Shown here piece by piece: positions 1 to 10,290 of a stretch of DNA of 64,000 nt. A program made the translations under genes and the position numbers. Location: the NCBI GenBank assembly GCA_900095095.1, contig FMBT01000389.1:102795-166794 (forward strand), read 5' to 3'. The stretch is from Fragilariopsis cylindrus CCMP1102. Its lineage: Eukaryota; Bacillariophyta; Bacillariophyceae; Bacillariales; Bacillariaceae. Numbering within the stretch: the stretch's first letter is position 1; every line of letters begins with the position of its first letter. The notes beneath the pieces were generated by a model that searched no databases, was not told where the DNA came from, and saw only the letters and a program-made list of their open reading frames with translations.

Positions 1-21
1 TCAATTCAGCCTTATTTCGTC

Positions 22-351
22 ATGAATAATAATAGTAATAATTCTTTCAACAACACATTTTTCGACCAAAAGGAAGTCGGGGAAGGAACTGACGAAGGAG
101 GTGGAGACAATTGGGAGAATAGTATTGATGGCCAAAGAAAAAAACTGGATTCGTTGATTGTGATCGGGATTATACTATTGGTGGTTGTAATTGTGACTGA
201 CACTCTAGTTCGAATAATCACTGTATGTAAAATGCGAAAACACAAACGTACCGTCAAACCTTTGGAGGATCAACAGCAACAGCAACAGATGAATAATGAG
301 CAAGCTGTTGAGCGAGACGACGGTGACGGTGACGATGATGATAACATGTAA
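22..351 (+). CDS. Small low-complexity protein with one membrane span
   Basis: An ATG-initiated frame of 109 codons. The N-terminus is rich in Asn, Asp, Glu and Gly. A single strongly hydrophobic segment lies near residues 45-62, followed by basic residues (around KMRKHKR), a short Gln run and an acidic tail. The layout fits a single-pass membrane protein with the basic side in the cytoplasm, but I recognise no family. It could equally be the last exon of a gene that begins left of the window. Three other single-span, low-complexity proteins of this style lie at 10-17 kb. Confidence 0.35.
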   Translation: MNNNSNNSFNNTFFDQKEVGEGTDEGGGDNWENSIDGQRKKLDSLIVIGIILLVVVIVTDTLVRIITVCKMRKHKRTVKPLEDQQQQQQMNNEQAVERDDGDGDDDDNM

Positions 352-984
352 ATGATGTAGGATGAAAAATTTGCAATCAAGATAATCCGGGTATGTGACT
401 CTCGTTTTTTCTTCTTCCTCTTCCTCCTCCAATTGAATGGGCTGACTGACCGAATAGCTATCCCATTCTTTTTATCTCTCATCTGATCTGATCGTTCGGA
501 AGATACGGGTCTCCGTCATATCCATATCGAGGATTATTGATATAAAAGATATACTACGATGGGTATTTACTCAAGGAGATTATTCGATAGTACTTTCGAT
601 CGAGACACCAAAGTTGAACCTTTGTTTGATGGAATCAGATCAAAGAAATTGCCGTACAAATATTTGCTAAAGTAGGACGATACATGTCGATCAACAAAAT
701 GGAACTCACAGATCATTAAATGTGTCCATTGAGCTATTCTTATGGACCAGCTTTTTATGACAAAGGATTCCTGTGTAATTCAAGAATTTTCCTTTGGAGA
801 AACGACCTGTGTATAGATGTAGGTGCCGCATTCAGAATTCCTTGTAAGGTTACTGCTAGTCGACGATTACACATTTCACAGATTATAAATCATGATAGGT
901 GAATGGCTTTGGTGGTCTTTGAATATTAGTGGGATATCTTTTGTATTCTGATCTATGTAGTATCCAGGAAAGGAGGAGAATCGC

Positions 985-1024
<40 letters not shown>

Positions 1025-1382
1025 TGCAGAACATGAGATATCTATTAGAATAAAGTAACATGTGATAATGTCTTTATGTCTATTGAATAGTAGTGTAATC
1101 TAGTAAGGAAACGTTTTTAATGAGATGACGTTTGAAAATATAACATAATACTTTTTAATCTTTATTAGAATAGATAAATAATACTTAATGATACTGCTAA
1201 TAATGGATGTATATTTAAAGAAGTACCAACATTTGTGTTGCGTTATTGTTCAAAATTATGAGAATACGTTTTCGGGACTTTACGACTAGATAATCCTTCC
1301 TACCTGATCTTCGATATCGTTTTTTCCCTTCTTCCCCTTGCGAAAGCCCGACGGCATGGGACTCTCGTTTTTTCTTCTTCCC
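352..1382. other. Intergenic DNA with AT microsatellite and a copied gene end
   Basis: No convincing gene. It contains an (AT)n tract at about 987-1020 and, at about 398-455, a near copy of the 3' end of the neighbouring RING gene (see findings). Confidence 0.6.
398..455 (-). repeat. Partial duplicate of the RING gene 3' end
   Basis: The stretch closely matches 1358-1413, which holds the last codons and 3' flank of the RING-H2 gene. Both copies share a CTCGTTTTTTCTTCTTCC core, a CTCCTCCAATTGA block and GGGCTGACTGAC. Read on the minus strand it encodes SVSPFNWR against SVSPVNWR in the gene. Only the end is present, so this is a truncated duplicate. Confidence 0.6.
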
Positions 1383-2000
1383 CTAACTCCTCCAATTGAC
1401 TGGGCTGACTGACTCACGTACATCAGCTGGTAATTGTGCTTCTAAGAATTCTTTCACTTCAGTTGCACGTTCCACGGTCCATCCCCATTTTTCCAGTTCG
1501 TATTCATAGAATCCGTTCAATAGATCTAACGGAGTCAGGCCATAACCATCGAGACTGATCAAAGCGATTGGATGGGCATAGTAAATTTCCTTAATGATTT
1601 CGGTAGGTGCACCATCGCGAACCGCAAAATGAAGAGCCATCATACCGAGATTACGGTCGTTTGGATAATCGCCTTGGCGTATGGATGCAGAATATTTGGC
1701 ACCTTCTTCCAGAAGTAATTTTCCTGCGGACCAATTTTTGTGTGTGACCATGCGCAATAATTCACGATCGATGTCTCGGGGGATATTATGCAGTTCCTTT
1801 CTGCATAACGGACACATAACCGATGTTGCTTCGGCTCCTTTTTTGGCCGTATACGTAAGCATGCAGCTGAGATGGAACTCGTGACCACAAGATGTTTTAC
1901 AGTAATCACTTTGACCTGGAAGATTTTCGAGACACATAGCACAAATAAGAGGAGGTACGGATTCCGAGCTTTTCAGGGAGCTTTCGTTTGTTTTCGACAT
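1383..2000 (-). CDS. RING-H2 finger protein with ankyrin-like C-terminus
   Basis: Probably an E3 ubiquitin ligase. With the ATG at 2000 the protein is 205 aa. A RING-H2 pattern is visible: C20-x2-C23, C38-x-H40-x2-H43-x2-C46, then C63-x2-C66 in a CPLC motif. Behind it lie ankyrin-like repeats, including MALHFAVRDGAP and a following segment with a TPLDLL motif. The frame is open upstream to 2084, but that part reads through a (GA)n tract (about 2031-2053) as a Leu/Ser run, so I place it in the 5' UTR. RING proteins of this type transfer ubiquitin from an E2 enzyme; the ankyrin part would bind the substrate. The substrate is unknown. Confidence 0.75.
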   Translation of the reverse strand: MSKTNESSLKSSESVPPLICAMCLENLPGQSDYCKTSCGHEFHLSCMLTYTAKKGAEATSVMCPLCRKELHNIPRDIDRELLRMVTHKNWSAGKLLLEEGAKYSASIRQGDYPNDRNLGMMALHFAVRDGAPTEIIKEIYYAHPIALISLDGYGLTPLDLLNGFYEYELEKWGWTVERATEVKEFLEAQLPADVRESVSPVNWRS

Positions 2001-2922
2001 GACGAGGTAGTGATTTTTCGGAGAGTGAAGGAGAGAGAGAGAGAGAGAGAGAGTGCGATTTATGAGCAAAAGGAAATACCGCAAAACACAAGAGAGGAGT
2101 TTATCGGCGGCCGTAGGCCATAATAAACAGAGACATTAAATTTGAAACATAATAGCATCATCGAGACATCGAGAATTTAAATTATCGCGGCACCCTCATT
2201 CTTTATATTTTGCATTGATGTTGACATGGCTTGATTGCCAATGGAAAATCTCCTGGCTACTACAAATACAATTCTTAACTTCAAATTTATAAATATCCCC
2301 AATCACATTCTAACAATTTTCCTGTCAGGTATATAATATTCTTTCAAAAGTACAGCAGAAGAGATGTTGATGAAAAGTCTCTAATAAACAAAAATAATAC
2401 ATCTATAAGATATATTAGGAATATTTAATATGATGTTGTTTTTGTTGTTGATGACATATCAGTTGTTGGATTGGACCAGAATTTGTGGTAGAATATTATG
2501 GATGGCAATCACAAAGTTGTAGTATTATAAAATCCCTCGTGCTAATTCCTTTATTAATACTATCACCTCCCACCAGAACCTTAGTGTACTACAAAAAAGG
2601 GTAGTTTAGTATTAGTAGACTCTACCAAGATATTACAAAAGAATTGAGATACTGACTAGAATCTTGCCCTAATAACAATACTAGTAAGTATAGTCATGAT
2701 AATGCCAATGATACTGTTTTGTCGCTCAAATCTCAATTCTTTTGTCGTAATCTTAAATTGAAAAAAAGCTGACATGAATTAGTCCCTTTTGAATTTGTGC
2801 GACGGAAGGACGTCACTAGAAAATCTCTAGTTTTCTTTTTTATATTAAAAAATCACAAATCAAATTCATAAAGTCGATGTCGATTGACGGCTTACAATAA
2901 AACCCAAGATGATGATGGTACG
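2001..2922. promoter_or_regulatory. Divergent intergenic region, RING gene / tRNase Z
   Basis: A 0.9 kb AT-rich spacer between two genes pointing away from each other, so it must hold both promoters. It includes a (GA)n tract next to the RING gene start. No specific element was recognised. Confidence 0.4.
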
Positions 2923-5900
2923 ATGATGAGCACAAACTCTAACAAATTCTGTTACACATTGGATATATTAACGGATGGCTCAGAACATACTGGATGTGGT
3001 ACTTTGTTCCTATCTGTATGGAAAATACCATTGTCGATTAGGACGGCTTCTGCTTCTGCTGTCGCCGGTGCCAACGATGATGATGATGACAGCGATGTTA
3101 CTGATGATGATGATGTCACTGATGATGAAATGACTTCTAGTAGTAGTAGTAGTGGTTCTGTTTGTACTAGCAGCAGTAATAACAGTGATGGCGATGATGA
3201 TGAGGAGGAGGAAGTAGAAAAAGATGATCCATATGCTTGGCTTACGGGAACATCACTCTACGACGACAACAACAACAATAACGACGGTCCCGTTGCCCGA
3301 TATGCACTTTCTGGAGTTGGTGATGCCACAGCACGATTATGTGCCGATCAACGATTTAAGTTAGCACCGACACGAGCGTGTTTTCTACAGGATCTATCTG
3401 GAAATTCAGGTCAAGTTGATGGATTATCAGCATTATTCCTTGCCTTACATGGAGCAGGATCACCATCACTTCATATGGTCGTCCCTGCTTTATTTGAAGA
3501 CAATAATAATGGTGGTGACAGCAGCAGCGGTAGTAGCTTCATTGAAGAATTGGCAACAATCACTCTTGGTTCCTATAAGAAATTTGATATTCGAACATGT
3601 GAAGTTCGAGAACCACCAATTAGTGCATATAACAGCGATAATACAAATACTTTAGCATGGTGGAGAGTTTATGAAGATGATTATCTAATCGTTCATGCAT
3701 GCTCTAGCAAAACACTGTTATCTACTACCACACCAAAAACAACCACATCGATAGGGCAGTCATCGACATTGAAATCGACACCATCGTCTCTACTGTACCT
3801 TTATTCTTTTCCTGCATCACAATCACAATCACAATCACAACAACAGAACAATCGCAAATATTGTACTTTGGCGTTCCTTCCTCCTAAATGCCAAGATGTA
3901 ACCAACGTCGTTAAACGATTGATGAAACAGAATCTTCCGCTGGTACAAGATGGTATACCAATGAAGTCAATCGATTATGTCATTGTTCTAGATCCGTCTG
4001 ACTGTTCGTCTTCGTCATCAACATCATCATCAATGGGAAATATTTTGGTTACCTTGCCTCGACAAAACCAACAAGAAGAAGAAAAACAACATATGGTCGA
4101 TGAGGGGATATTAATTCGGTCACAGCAACTTGCTCGACGTTTTTTTAGTCGTATGCCATGGGCCTTTGCAATCATCATCAACAACAACAACAGCACAGCA
4201 GCAGCAGCAAAATGCGATCGTCAAAAACAAATCAATAATAAGTGACAACAACGAAATAATTTTGGAATCAGGAACGTCGGTTATTTTAGAACATAAAAAT
4301 AATGACCATAAATCTCGAAAACGAAAAACAGCAAGATTAAGAATATGGGATCGTCGAAAGATTGTCTGGAATAAAGATATAAAGGAAGAATGGACTAATC
4401 AGACATTAGATTCCCTACAGTCATTTATTAAACAGCCACCCCCGTCGTCGACGACGAGGACAACCGACGATAATGAAATTGAAATTGATCTCGATGAGGA
4501 CGTTGACGACGAGAATGAGATTGAAATTGATCTCGATGATGACGTTGACGACGAACATGATGTTGGTGAAAAGGATCAAGTACCTTCTGAGACAATAGAT
4601 GAAAATGAAATCGATATCGACGACGACGACGACGAAAATGATAAAGAAGAAGAAGGTGCAGGTTCTTTGTCTGTGACGAATAAAGACAAGATCAATGTAG
4701 ATATCGACATTAAAGATGAGGGTGATAGAATAAATTTTGCATCGGGCAGTGATGGTCCTCGTTTGATCGTTCTTGGTACGGGATGTGCCACACCTTCGGC
4801 TTATAGGGGTGCGTCGGCCTACGCGTTGGTGTTACCGTCAGATGATGATACGAACGAGAAACCATTTGAATATGGTCACCATAATCACCACAATAACCGC
4901 GGTGATCAACTCTATCTCTTAGATTGTGGTGAGGGTACTTCAACAATGTTATCCCGTAATTATGGTCACATCAATGATTGGGCACAACGGATACGTGGAA
5001 TATGGATATCACACGCCCACTTGGATCATTATGGGGGCTTACCTACTATATTGCGACTCCTTCATGAATACAGAGAATCAAAAAACGATAGTTCAAAGTC
5101 AGGATTATTGGAATCACCACTAGAAGAGCCTTTTCCGAAACGACCGAAATATTTGTTATCTAGAAGTAGACGAGGAGATGATGACAATAATATTGTACCG
5201 TGGGTTATTGCACCTGCTAAGGTACTTAGATACTTGGATATCGTACTGAACTGCCGTCATGGTCGAAGCAAGGGTGCTAAAGGGAAGAACGTTAATGGAG
5301 GACAATACTTTGAGTCCAGAGTGCATCAGGACCCAACCTTTCCGACGGGTCCCTGGATCCATTTTGAAAACATCAAGGTAAACCACGGCTGCCCTGCCTT
5401 TGGTCTCTTGGTTGGATGGAGAATGCCAATGACGACGACGAGACGCGACCGTCGTGATGGAAGTACAACCCGAGATGAATGTACTTCCTCTTCCCAATTC
5501 TTGTGTTACTCTGGCGATACTCGTCCCTCTCACGGATTAGTTCAAGCTTGCCGCCGTGCTCTGCAACGAAACGATAACAATTATACCAGCAACACTTACG
5601 GTAGATATAATAATTACCGTGATAATCCTCATCCTCCCTACCGAAGTGAGGATAATAGCAAAAAACTATTCTTGATTCACGAGGCATCCTATCAAGAAAC
5701 TGAAGCTAATATGGCTTTGAAGAAGAAACATTCTACCATTAATGAAGCATTTCAAGTTGCATGCGACATCCCCGCTTCACGGGTTTTGATGACACATTTT
5801 TCTCAACGCTACGATAACAACGTATCAACAACAACAACAGCGGTGACAATGAATTCCGACTCGAATGGTGGTACCGAAAATAGAACCACTGAGAACAATC

Positions 5901-5956
5901 ATGATAATGTTCCATCTCTGGGATTAGCCGTAGATGGTCTACAAATTATATTATAA
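2923..5956 (+). CDS. ELAC2: Long-form tRNase Z (ELAC2-like), frame break near 4.2 kb
   Basis: This endonuclease removes the 3' trailer from pre-tRNAs. The N-terminal half (first ATG in frame at 2923) has the inactive metallo-beta-lactamase domain of the long form, with YALSGVGDATARL and LSALFLALHGAG segments like the ELAC2 N-domain. The C-terminal half has the active domain: LIVLGTGCATPSAYRG, LLDCGEGT, the zinc motif HAHLDH at 5012-5029, a CYSGDTRPS segment and the closing IHEASYQ and MTHFSQRYD motifs. An acidic linker with a short tandem repeat (about 4470-4555) joins the halves. The halves are in different frames, frame 1 up to 4245 and frame 2 from 4130. The shift falls in a CAA/CAG-rich tract and amounts to +1 or -2. 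A very short intron starting at the GTATGC near 4151 is the alternative. Family call firm, exact join uncertain. Confidence 0.85.
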
Positions 5957-6301
5957 CGATTGCGTGAATAAATGATGGGGTGTAATCGGACTTAACGCTT
6001 CACTGCATGCAAAATACACATTTGGGAAGAGAAACATAATCAGGTGGAACGTAGCAGTATCATAGAATAGAGTAAAGTAAAGATAAAGAGGAGAGCAAAC
6101 ATTGGAAAATATGTCATTATTTCTAGTGTTTTCTTTTTTTGAGAAATGGATAAAAAGTGATTAGTATTCCCAGTTTTTTCTCCTTTCAATCATCATCATT
6201 CATCAATCAGTAGTGTTATTACTATTCTAAGGTGCGATTTAATTCGTCCCGGCAATCCTTTAATTATTGCGCACATAAATATCTGTTCTTTTTAATTAGG
6301 A
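5957..6301. other. Convergent 3' intergenic spacer
   Basis: Between the 3' ends of the tRNase Z gene and the PSF2 gene. AT-rich; it must hold both 3' UTRs. No gene seen. Confidence 0.4.
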
Positions 6302-7318
6302 TTAAGATCGGAACCGTCGAAGTCTAGAACGCGCCATCGATACCCTACGAGTCGTCTTTCCAACGACACTGCCATCATCATGATCATCATCATCGTCGTC
6401 GTCACCACCGTCGTCGTCGTCACCGTAAGTGCCACCCTCATTGACACTGTTCTCCTTGTCTAAATTAGAACCATCCGCCCCTCCTGCTCCTGAAACTCGT
6501 CGTAGTCGTCCTCCTAGACCCTTCGATTTTTTAGCAGTAGCAGTAGTAGTAGCATCATTGCTGCTGCTCTTTGTGGTTGATGCTGCTGCTGCTGATGATG
6601 ATATTGTTGTCGACGATGATGATCGACGTGTTAAGAATCCATAATCTGAAAATGCACGTTGTAAAAATGGTCCAACTTTATTCAGTTCATAACTACAAAT
6701 TCCTGTCACGGAAATGATGGGTAATTCTGCTGCTTGTGATGATGATTGACCTTTATTATTATCCACAGAATTATCATCAATATAATTCCCATCCTCATCC
6801 ACATCATCATATCCCGGTGGTGGATGAACTAAATCGGATCGTGATAATTCATGAAAATGCATCCGTAATTTATCAGACCGTACAGCAACTAAATCTTGTA
6901 ATACAACCTTGGTTGCTTTCCCACCACCGGTAGCGCCGCTACCACTTGACGAAGCATTATTATTACTACTATCAGTTAAACAACAATCTAATGCACGTGC
7001 AATTTCAAAATAATGATATGGCAATCGACGACTTAATAATGTCGATTCACGTTCTTCTTTCAAGATACTTGTTAACACATCCACAGATAACCATTCAGGT
7101 GATTCAATTTCAGCAAAGTTACGTCTCTTTAATGTCTTTGCTATCCACAATGGTACATCTATTGGCATACCAGCTTTGAATGGACCAACTTTGACATTTT
7201 TTCCAGATGTGGTACTTAATAAATTAAAGTTTGAATTTGATGTAAATGATGGAACAATCGTTACCATCACATTATCAGCACAAAATGATGATTGATTACA
7301 AAGACTTAATCTTGTCAT
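6302..7318 (-). CDS. PSF2: DNA replication complex GINS protein PSF2
   Basis: PSF2 is one of four GINS subunits. GINS joins CDC45 and MCM2-7 as the replicative helicase in the nucleus. The 338 aa frame starts at an ATG. The N-terminal B-domain shows VTIVPSF, then GPFKAGMPIDVPLWIAKTLK (residues 45-64), SPEWL and LPYHYFEIARALD, the usual PSF2 order. The helical part continues with DLVAVRSDKLRMHFHEL and ends in ISVTGICSYELNKVGPFLQRAF. Human PSF2 is about 185 aa; the excess comes from Ser/Asn/Gly inserts near residues 115-135 and 170-195 and from a basic plus Asp-rich tail after residue 235. It faces away from the ankyrin-like gene at 8.0 kb across a 0.7 kb spacer. Confidence 0.85.
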   Translation of the reverse strand: MTRLSLCNQSSFCADNVMVTIVPSFTSNSNFNLLSTTSGKNVKVGPFKAGMPIDVPLWIAKTLKRRNFAEIESPEWLSVDVLTSILKEERESTLLSRRLPYHYFEIARALDCCLTDSSNNNASSSGSGATGGGKATKVVLQDLVAVRSDKLRMHFHELSRSDLVHPPPGYDDVDEDGNYIDDNSVDNNKGQSSSQAAELPIISVTGICSYELNKVGPFLQRAFSDYGFLTRRSSSSTTISSSAAAASTTKSSSNDATTTATAKKSKGLGGRLRRVSGAGGADGSNLDKENSVNEGGTYGDDDDGGDDDDDDDHDDGSVVGKTTRRVSMARSRLRRFRS

Positions 7319-8036
7319 TATTATTTGATATTTGATATTTGATTTTTTGCCTATTGATTCTATGCAGCGATGCAGTGATAGTATAGCTAAAGCGATGAGC
7401 TATAGGATACTATGGGTGGTATGTGATGTAGCTATTGAATAGACTTGAGCGTTGTTAATGTTAATGAATACCGGTAGAGGTGCGACTCACTCAAGAAAAC
7501 AAGCAAAAGTGAAAGGAGTTGAGTAGAATGGCTGATTTTACTATTTTTTTCAGCTGTCATTGTTGCGTGTTGATTCATTCATTCGTTGATTCTACAAATA
7601 ACGCGCAAAAGGTGCGAGCAACAAGAGAAAACTGCATGATATTTGATTAACTCGATTAACTCGTGATTTTTATTTTTCGGCGCGAACTTTGATTGAAATT
7701 AACATTTCCGTTATCATCGAGCACTGTTAGCGACTCAGAACATAACAAAACGGATTGATTTAACAATCATAATCATGCCTTCCGTTTTGACACTTCTTCT
7801 TGCCCATCACAAGTGTATTAAAGGGGAGGGCGATCGCGATACCCAAGTTGAATGCATTTCGAAACAAGTTATATAATAATTAAATTCACAGGAAGAACTA
7901 AAGGTTTGCAGCAGGAATTCAAACGACATTATCAGAGGACATCAATAGTCATCATAATAAAGCAATTGTGTGAGAATACTAACGAAAACTAACAAAAACC
8001 GCGACACTTTTGGCGATAAGTTAGTTGACGACGACA
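7319..8036. promoter_or_regulatory. Divergent promoter region, PSF2 / ankyrin-like gene
   Basis: A 0.7 kb spacer between divergent starts. No gene and no specific motif recognised. Confidence 0.4.
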
Positions 8037-10076
8037 ATGACGACAGCGTCAGCAACGATGATGACGACGACAACAACCGATCGACAAGCAGAGGCTATTA
8101 TAACACTATTGGAAACATTCCAACCAAGAATTGCTTTACAACCATATTTAACGCAATTAAGAAGAATTGTTATTGATTTGGAGACATCATCAACGTCATT
8201 ATTTCCTTTGGTGGTAGAATCATCAGCAGCGTCGTCGGCGTCATCGTCATCGTCTGTACTTGTGGAAAAAAATCTTGGTCAAACACTACATGGTCACCAT
8301 GATGATGATGATGGTATCCGTGTTATAGCGCATTTTCCTCATCTGATGCGTCAGCAAAGTGACGAAGCATCGCAGTCAAAACCACATCATGCAATAGACG
8401 AGAAGCGCAATAGCTATAGTAACAACAAGAGGATCAACGACGGTAGTGGCGGCGATAATAATAGCAGGACGAGTTCTTACAGGACCGTCACAACGGTGAA
8501 GAAAAATCAATCTGTTACTGGTTGTTCTAAACTATTAAACAATATTCTCACCTCGACATCATCACCGAATAATAATAATGACAGACCAAAACCAAGATCA
8601 AAATCAACACCAAAAACCACAACCACTCCATCATCATCATTGCCGTCTCGTCAATACTGGGATGCTGTTGATGATCGATACATGCCCTCCTCGTCTTCTT
8701 CCTCGTCCTCCTCATCCGTCGTATTCCAAGAAGTTCTCAACGAAGCTACTATAGTAGCAAAAATACTTGAATTTGATGGATCACTTGCATTGTATTATAA
8801 AAACTATGATCTTATTGTGGGATATAAAAATCCATTACGACGACGAAGACGATCACGAACTACAAGTATAACAAGATCCTTTAAAAATCGTCATACAGGA
8901 ACAAAAGAACTTGCTTTTGTGAATAAAACATTTTATTCATTAATTATTGGTCCAGATGGATTAAAGGCATGGAAGGCATTACAAAAACTACATATTACCC
9001 ATAAACGTAAATATGCAAAAGAAGTTATTGGAAATTATCCAAAATATTCTTCATCGTTAGCAAAATTGTTTGCTGTTGTCATTTGTAATGATGCAATTGA
9101 ATTTGAATATATGTTATCAAAATATATTATATCAATACAACAGGGAACATCTATAAACAATCATGGCGGGAATGATGTTTTTGGAATGGCTCTTACCGAA
9201 TACGTAAAAGGTGATGAGCACACCATAGGAGGTGGAGATCGGACTATGGGTATTCCCACTGGACATCCATTTTTAAATTGTTGTTCGTGCTGGAATGCAA
9301 AGGAATGTGACTATACAACATTATTAGCAGAATTGGCATACAATGCAGTGATCTGTGGTGCAACGGATGTATTGGGTGTATTGTCATCTCGACATAATAC
9401 ATTATATGGTACAGAATTCGGTCCGACGACTGGCGGACAAACCTTACTAGGTGAGATAGTTGCATATGCATGTACCCAACCTTGCTGTTTAGAAGAAATT
9501 GCTGATGGGACTCGTACCCTAATGTCCAATCAACTTGTTGACGACCAAGAAGATTTGCATACAAATCAACGTGGGAGTTTTGGTAATTCATTACATCTAG
9601 CAGCAGCCAAGGGTGATCGAGAACTTGTGAATGCCTTACTAGATATTGGGTACGATCCAAGTATCCGTTGCGATCATCGTGCAGTATTGTTTGCTGAAGA
9701 ACTACGACAACAGAAAGGTTATAATGGTGACTTCCATGTTAACGGCGACCATAATAATAAACTATGGCTCCCAGAGGATTGGGCACGTGTTCGTGGTCAC
9801 ACTCGAGTGACTCGATTATTAGAGAAAATACGAAAAGAACTCCAACCTGACACACAACCCCAACTACAACCTCATCATAATATTGCCTCACTTGAAAATT
9901 CAAAAACAAAGAAGTCATACGATGACGAGAGTGGTAGTAGTAGCGTCTACACTAGTAATTCCGATTCCGACAGTGATTCCAGTTATGGCACTTACGACTC
10001 AAATGAGGAAACAACTGATTACGATACCGAAAATTCAAATCGATCCCACAGCAGAAGACGATCACGCCGTAGATAA
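8037..10076 (+). CDS. Large protein with ankyrin-like C-terminal repeats
   Basis: The first ATG in frame is at 8037, giving about 679 aa. The first third is Ser/Thr/Asn-rich and probably disordered. The middle (around 8740-9150) is better ordered, with a basic RRRRRSR stretch and a segment reading LAKLFAVVICNDAIEFEYML. From about 9290 the protein turns Cys/Ala-rich and helical, and near 9585 a clear ankyrin unit appears (GNSLHLAAAKGDRELVNALL) followed by a second, weaker unit ending WARVRGHTRVTRLLEKI. The tail is Ser/Asp-rich and ends in an Arg/Ser stretch. Ankyrin repeats bind other proteins; no partner or pathway can be given. The frame is intact over 2 kb, unlike several neighbours. Confidence 0.7.
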   Translation: MTTASATMMTTTTTDRQAEAIITLLETFQPRIALQPYLTQLRRIVIDLETSSTSLFPLVVESSAASSASSSSSVLVEKNLGQTLHGHHDDDDGIRVIAHFPHLMRQQSDEASQSKPHHAIDEKRNSYSNNKRINDGSGGDNNSRTSSYRTVTTVKKNQSVTGCSKLLNNILTSTSSPNNNNDRPKPRSKSTPKTTTTPSSSLPSRQYWDAVDDRYMPSSSSSSSSSSVVFQEVLNEATIVAKILEFDGSLALYYKNYDLIVGYKNPLRRRRRSRTTSITRSFKNRHTGTKELAFVNKTFYSLIIGPDGLKAWKALQKLHITHKRKYAKEVIGNYPKYSSSLAKLFAVVICNDAIEFEYMLSKYIISIQQGTSINNHGGNDVFGMALTEYVKGDEHTIGGGDRTMGIPTGHPFLNCCSCWNAKECDYTTLLAELAYNAVICGATDVLGVLSSRHNTLYGTEFGPTTGGQTLLGEIVAYACTQPCCLEEIADGTRTLMSNQLVDDQEDLHTNQRGSFGNSLHLAAAKGDRELVNALLDIGYDPSIRCDHRAVLFAEELRQQKGYNGDFHVNGDHNNKLWLPEDWARVRGHTRVTRLLEKIRKELQPDTQPQLQPHHNIASLENSKTKKSYDDESGSSSVYTSNSDSDSDSSYGTYDSNEETTDYDTENSNRSHSRRRSRRR

Positions 10077-10290
10077 AGGATATATGTATAACACACATTC
10101 ACACACACACAAACCCACGATAGTAAAATAACCAGGATGTATGGAACAAAAATTTAAAAACATATATTATAAGAGAAATGGTAGATATAATATAATGATT
10201 GAAACAAAATAATATTTTCTATTTGCTTCATAAAGTAGCGAATCTTTCCCCTGAAGAAGCGTTCGATTGATCGTTCATTCGTTCATTTAT

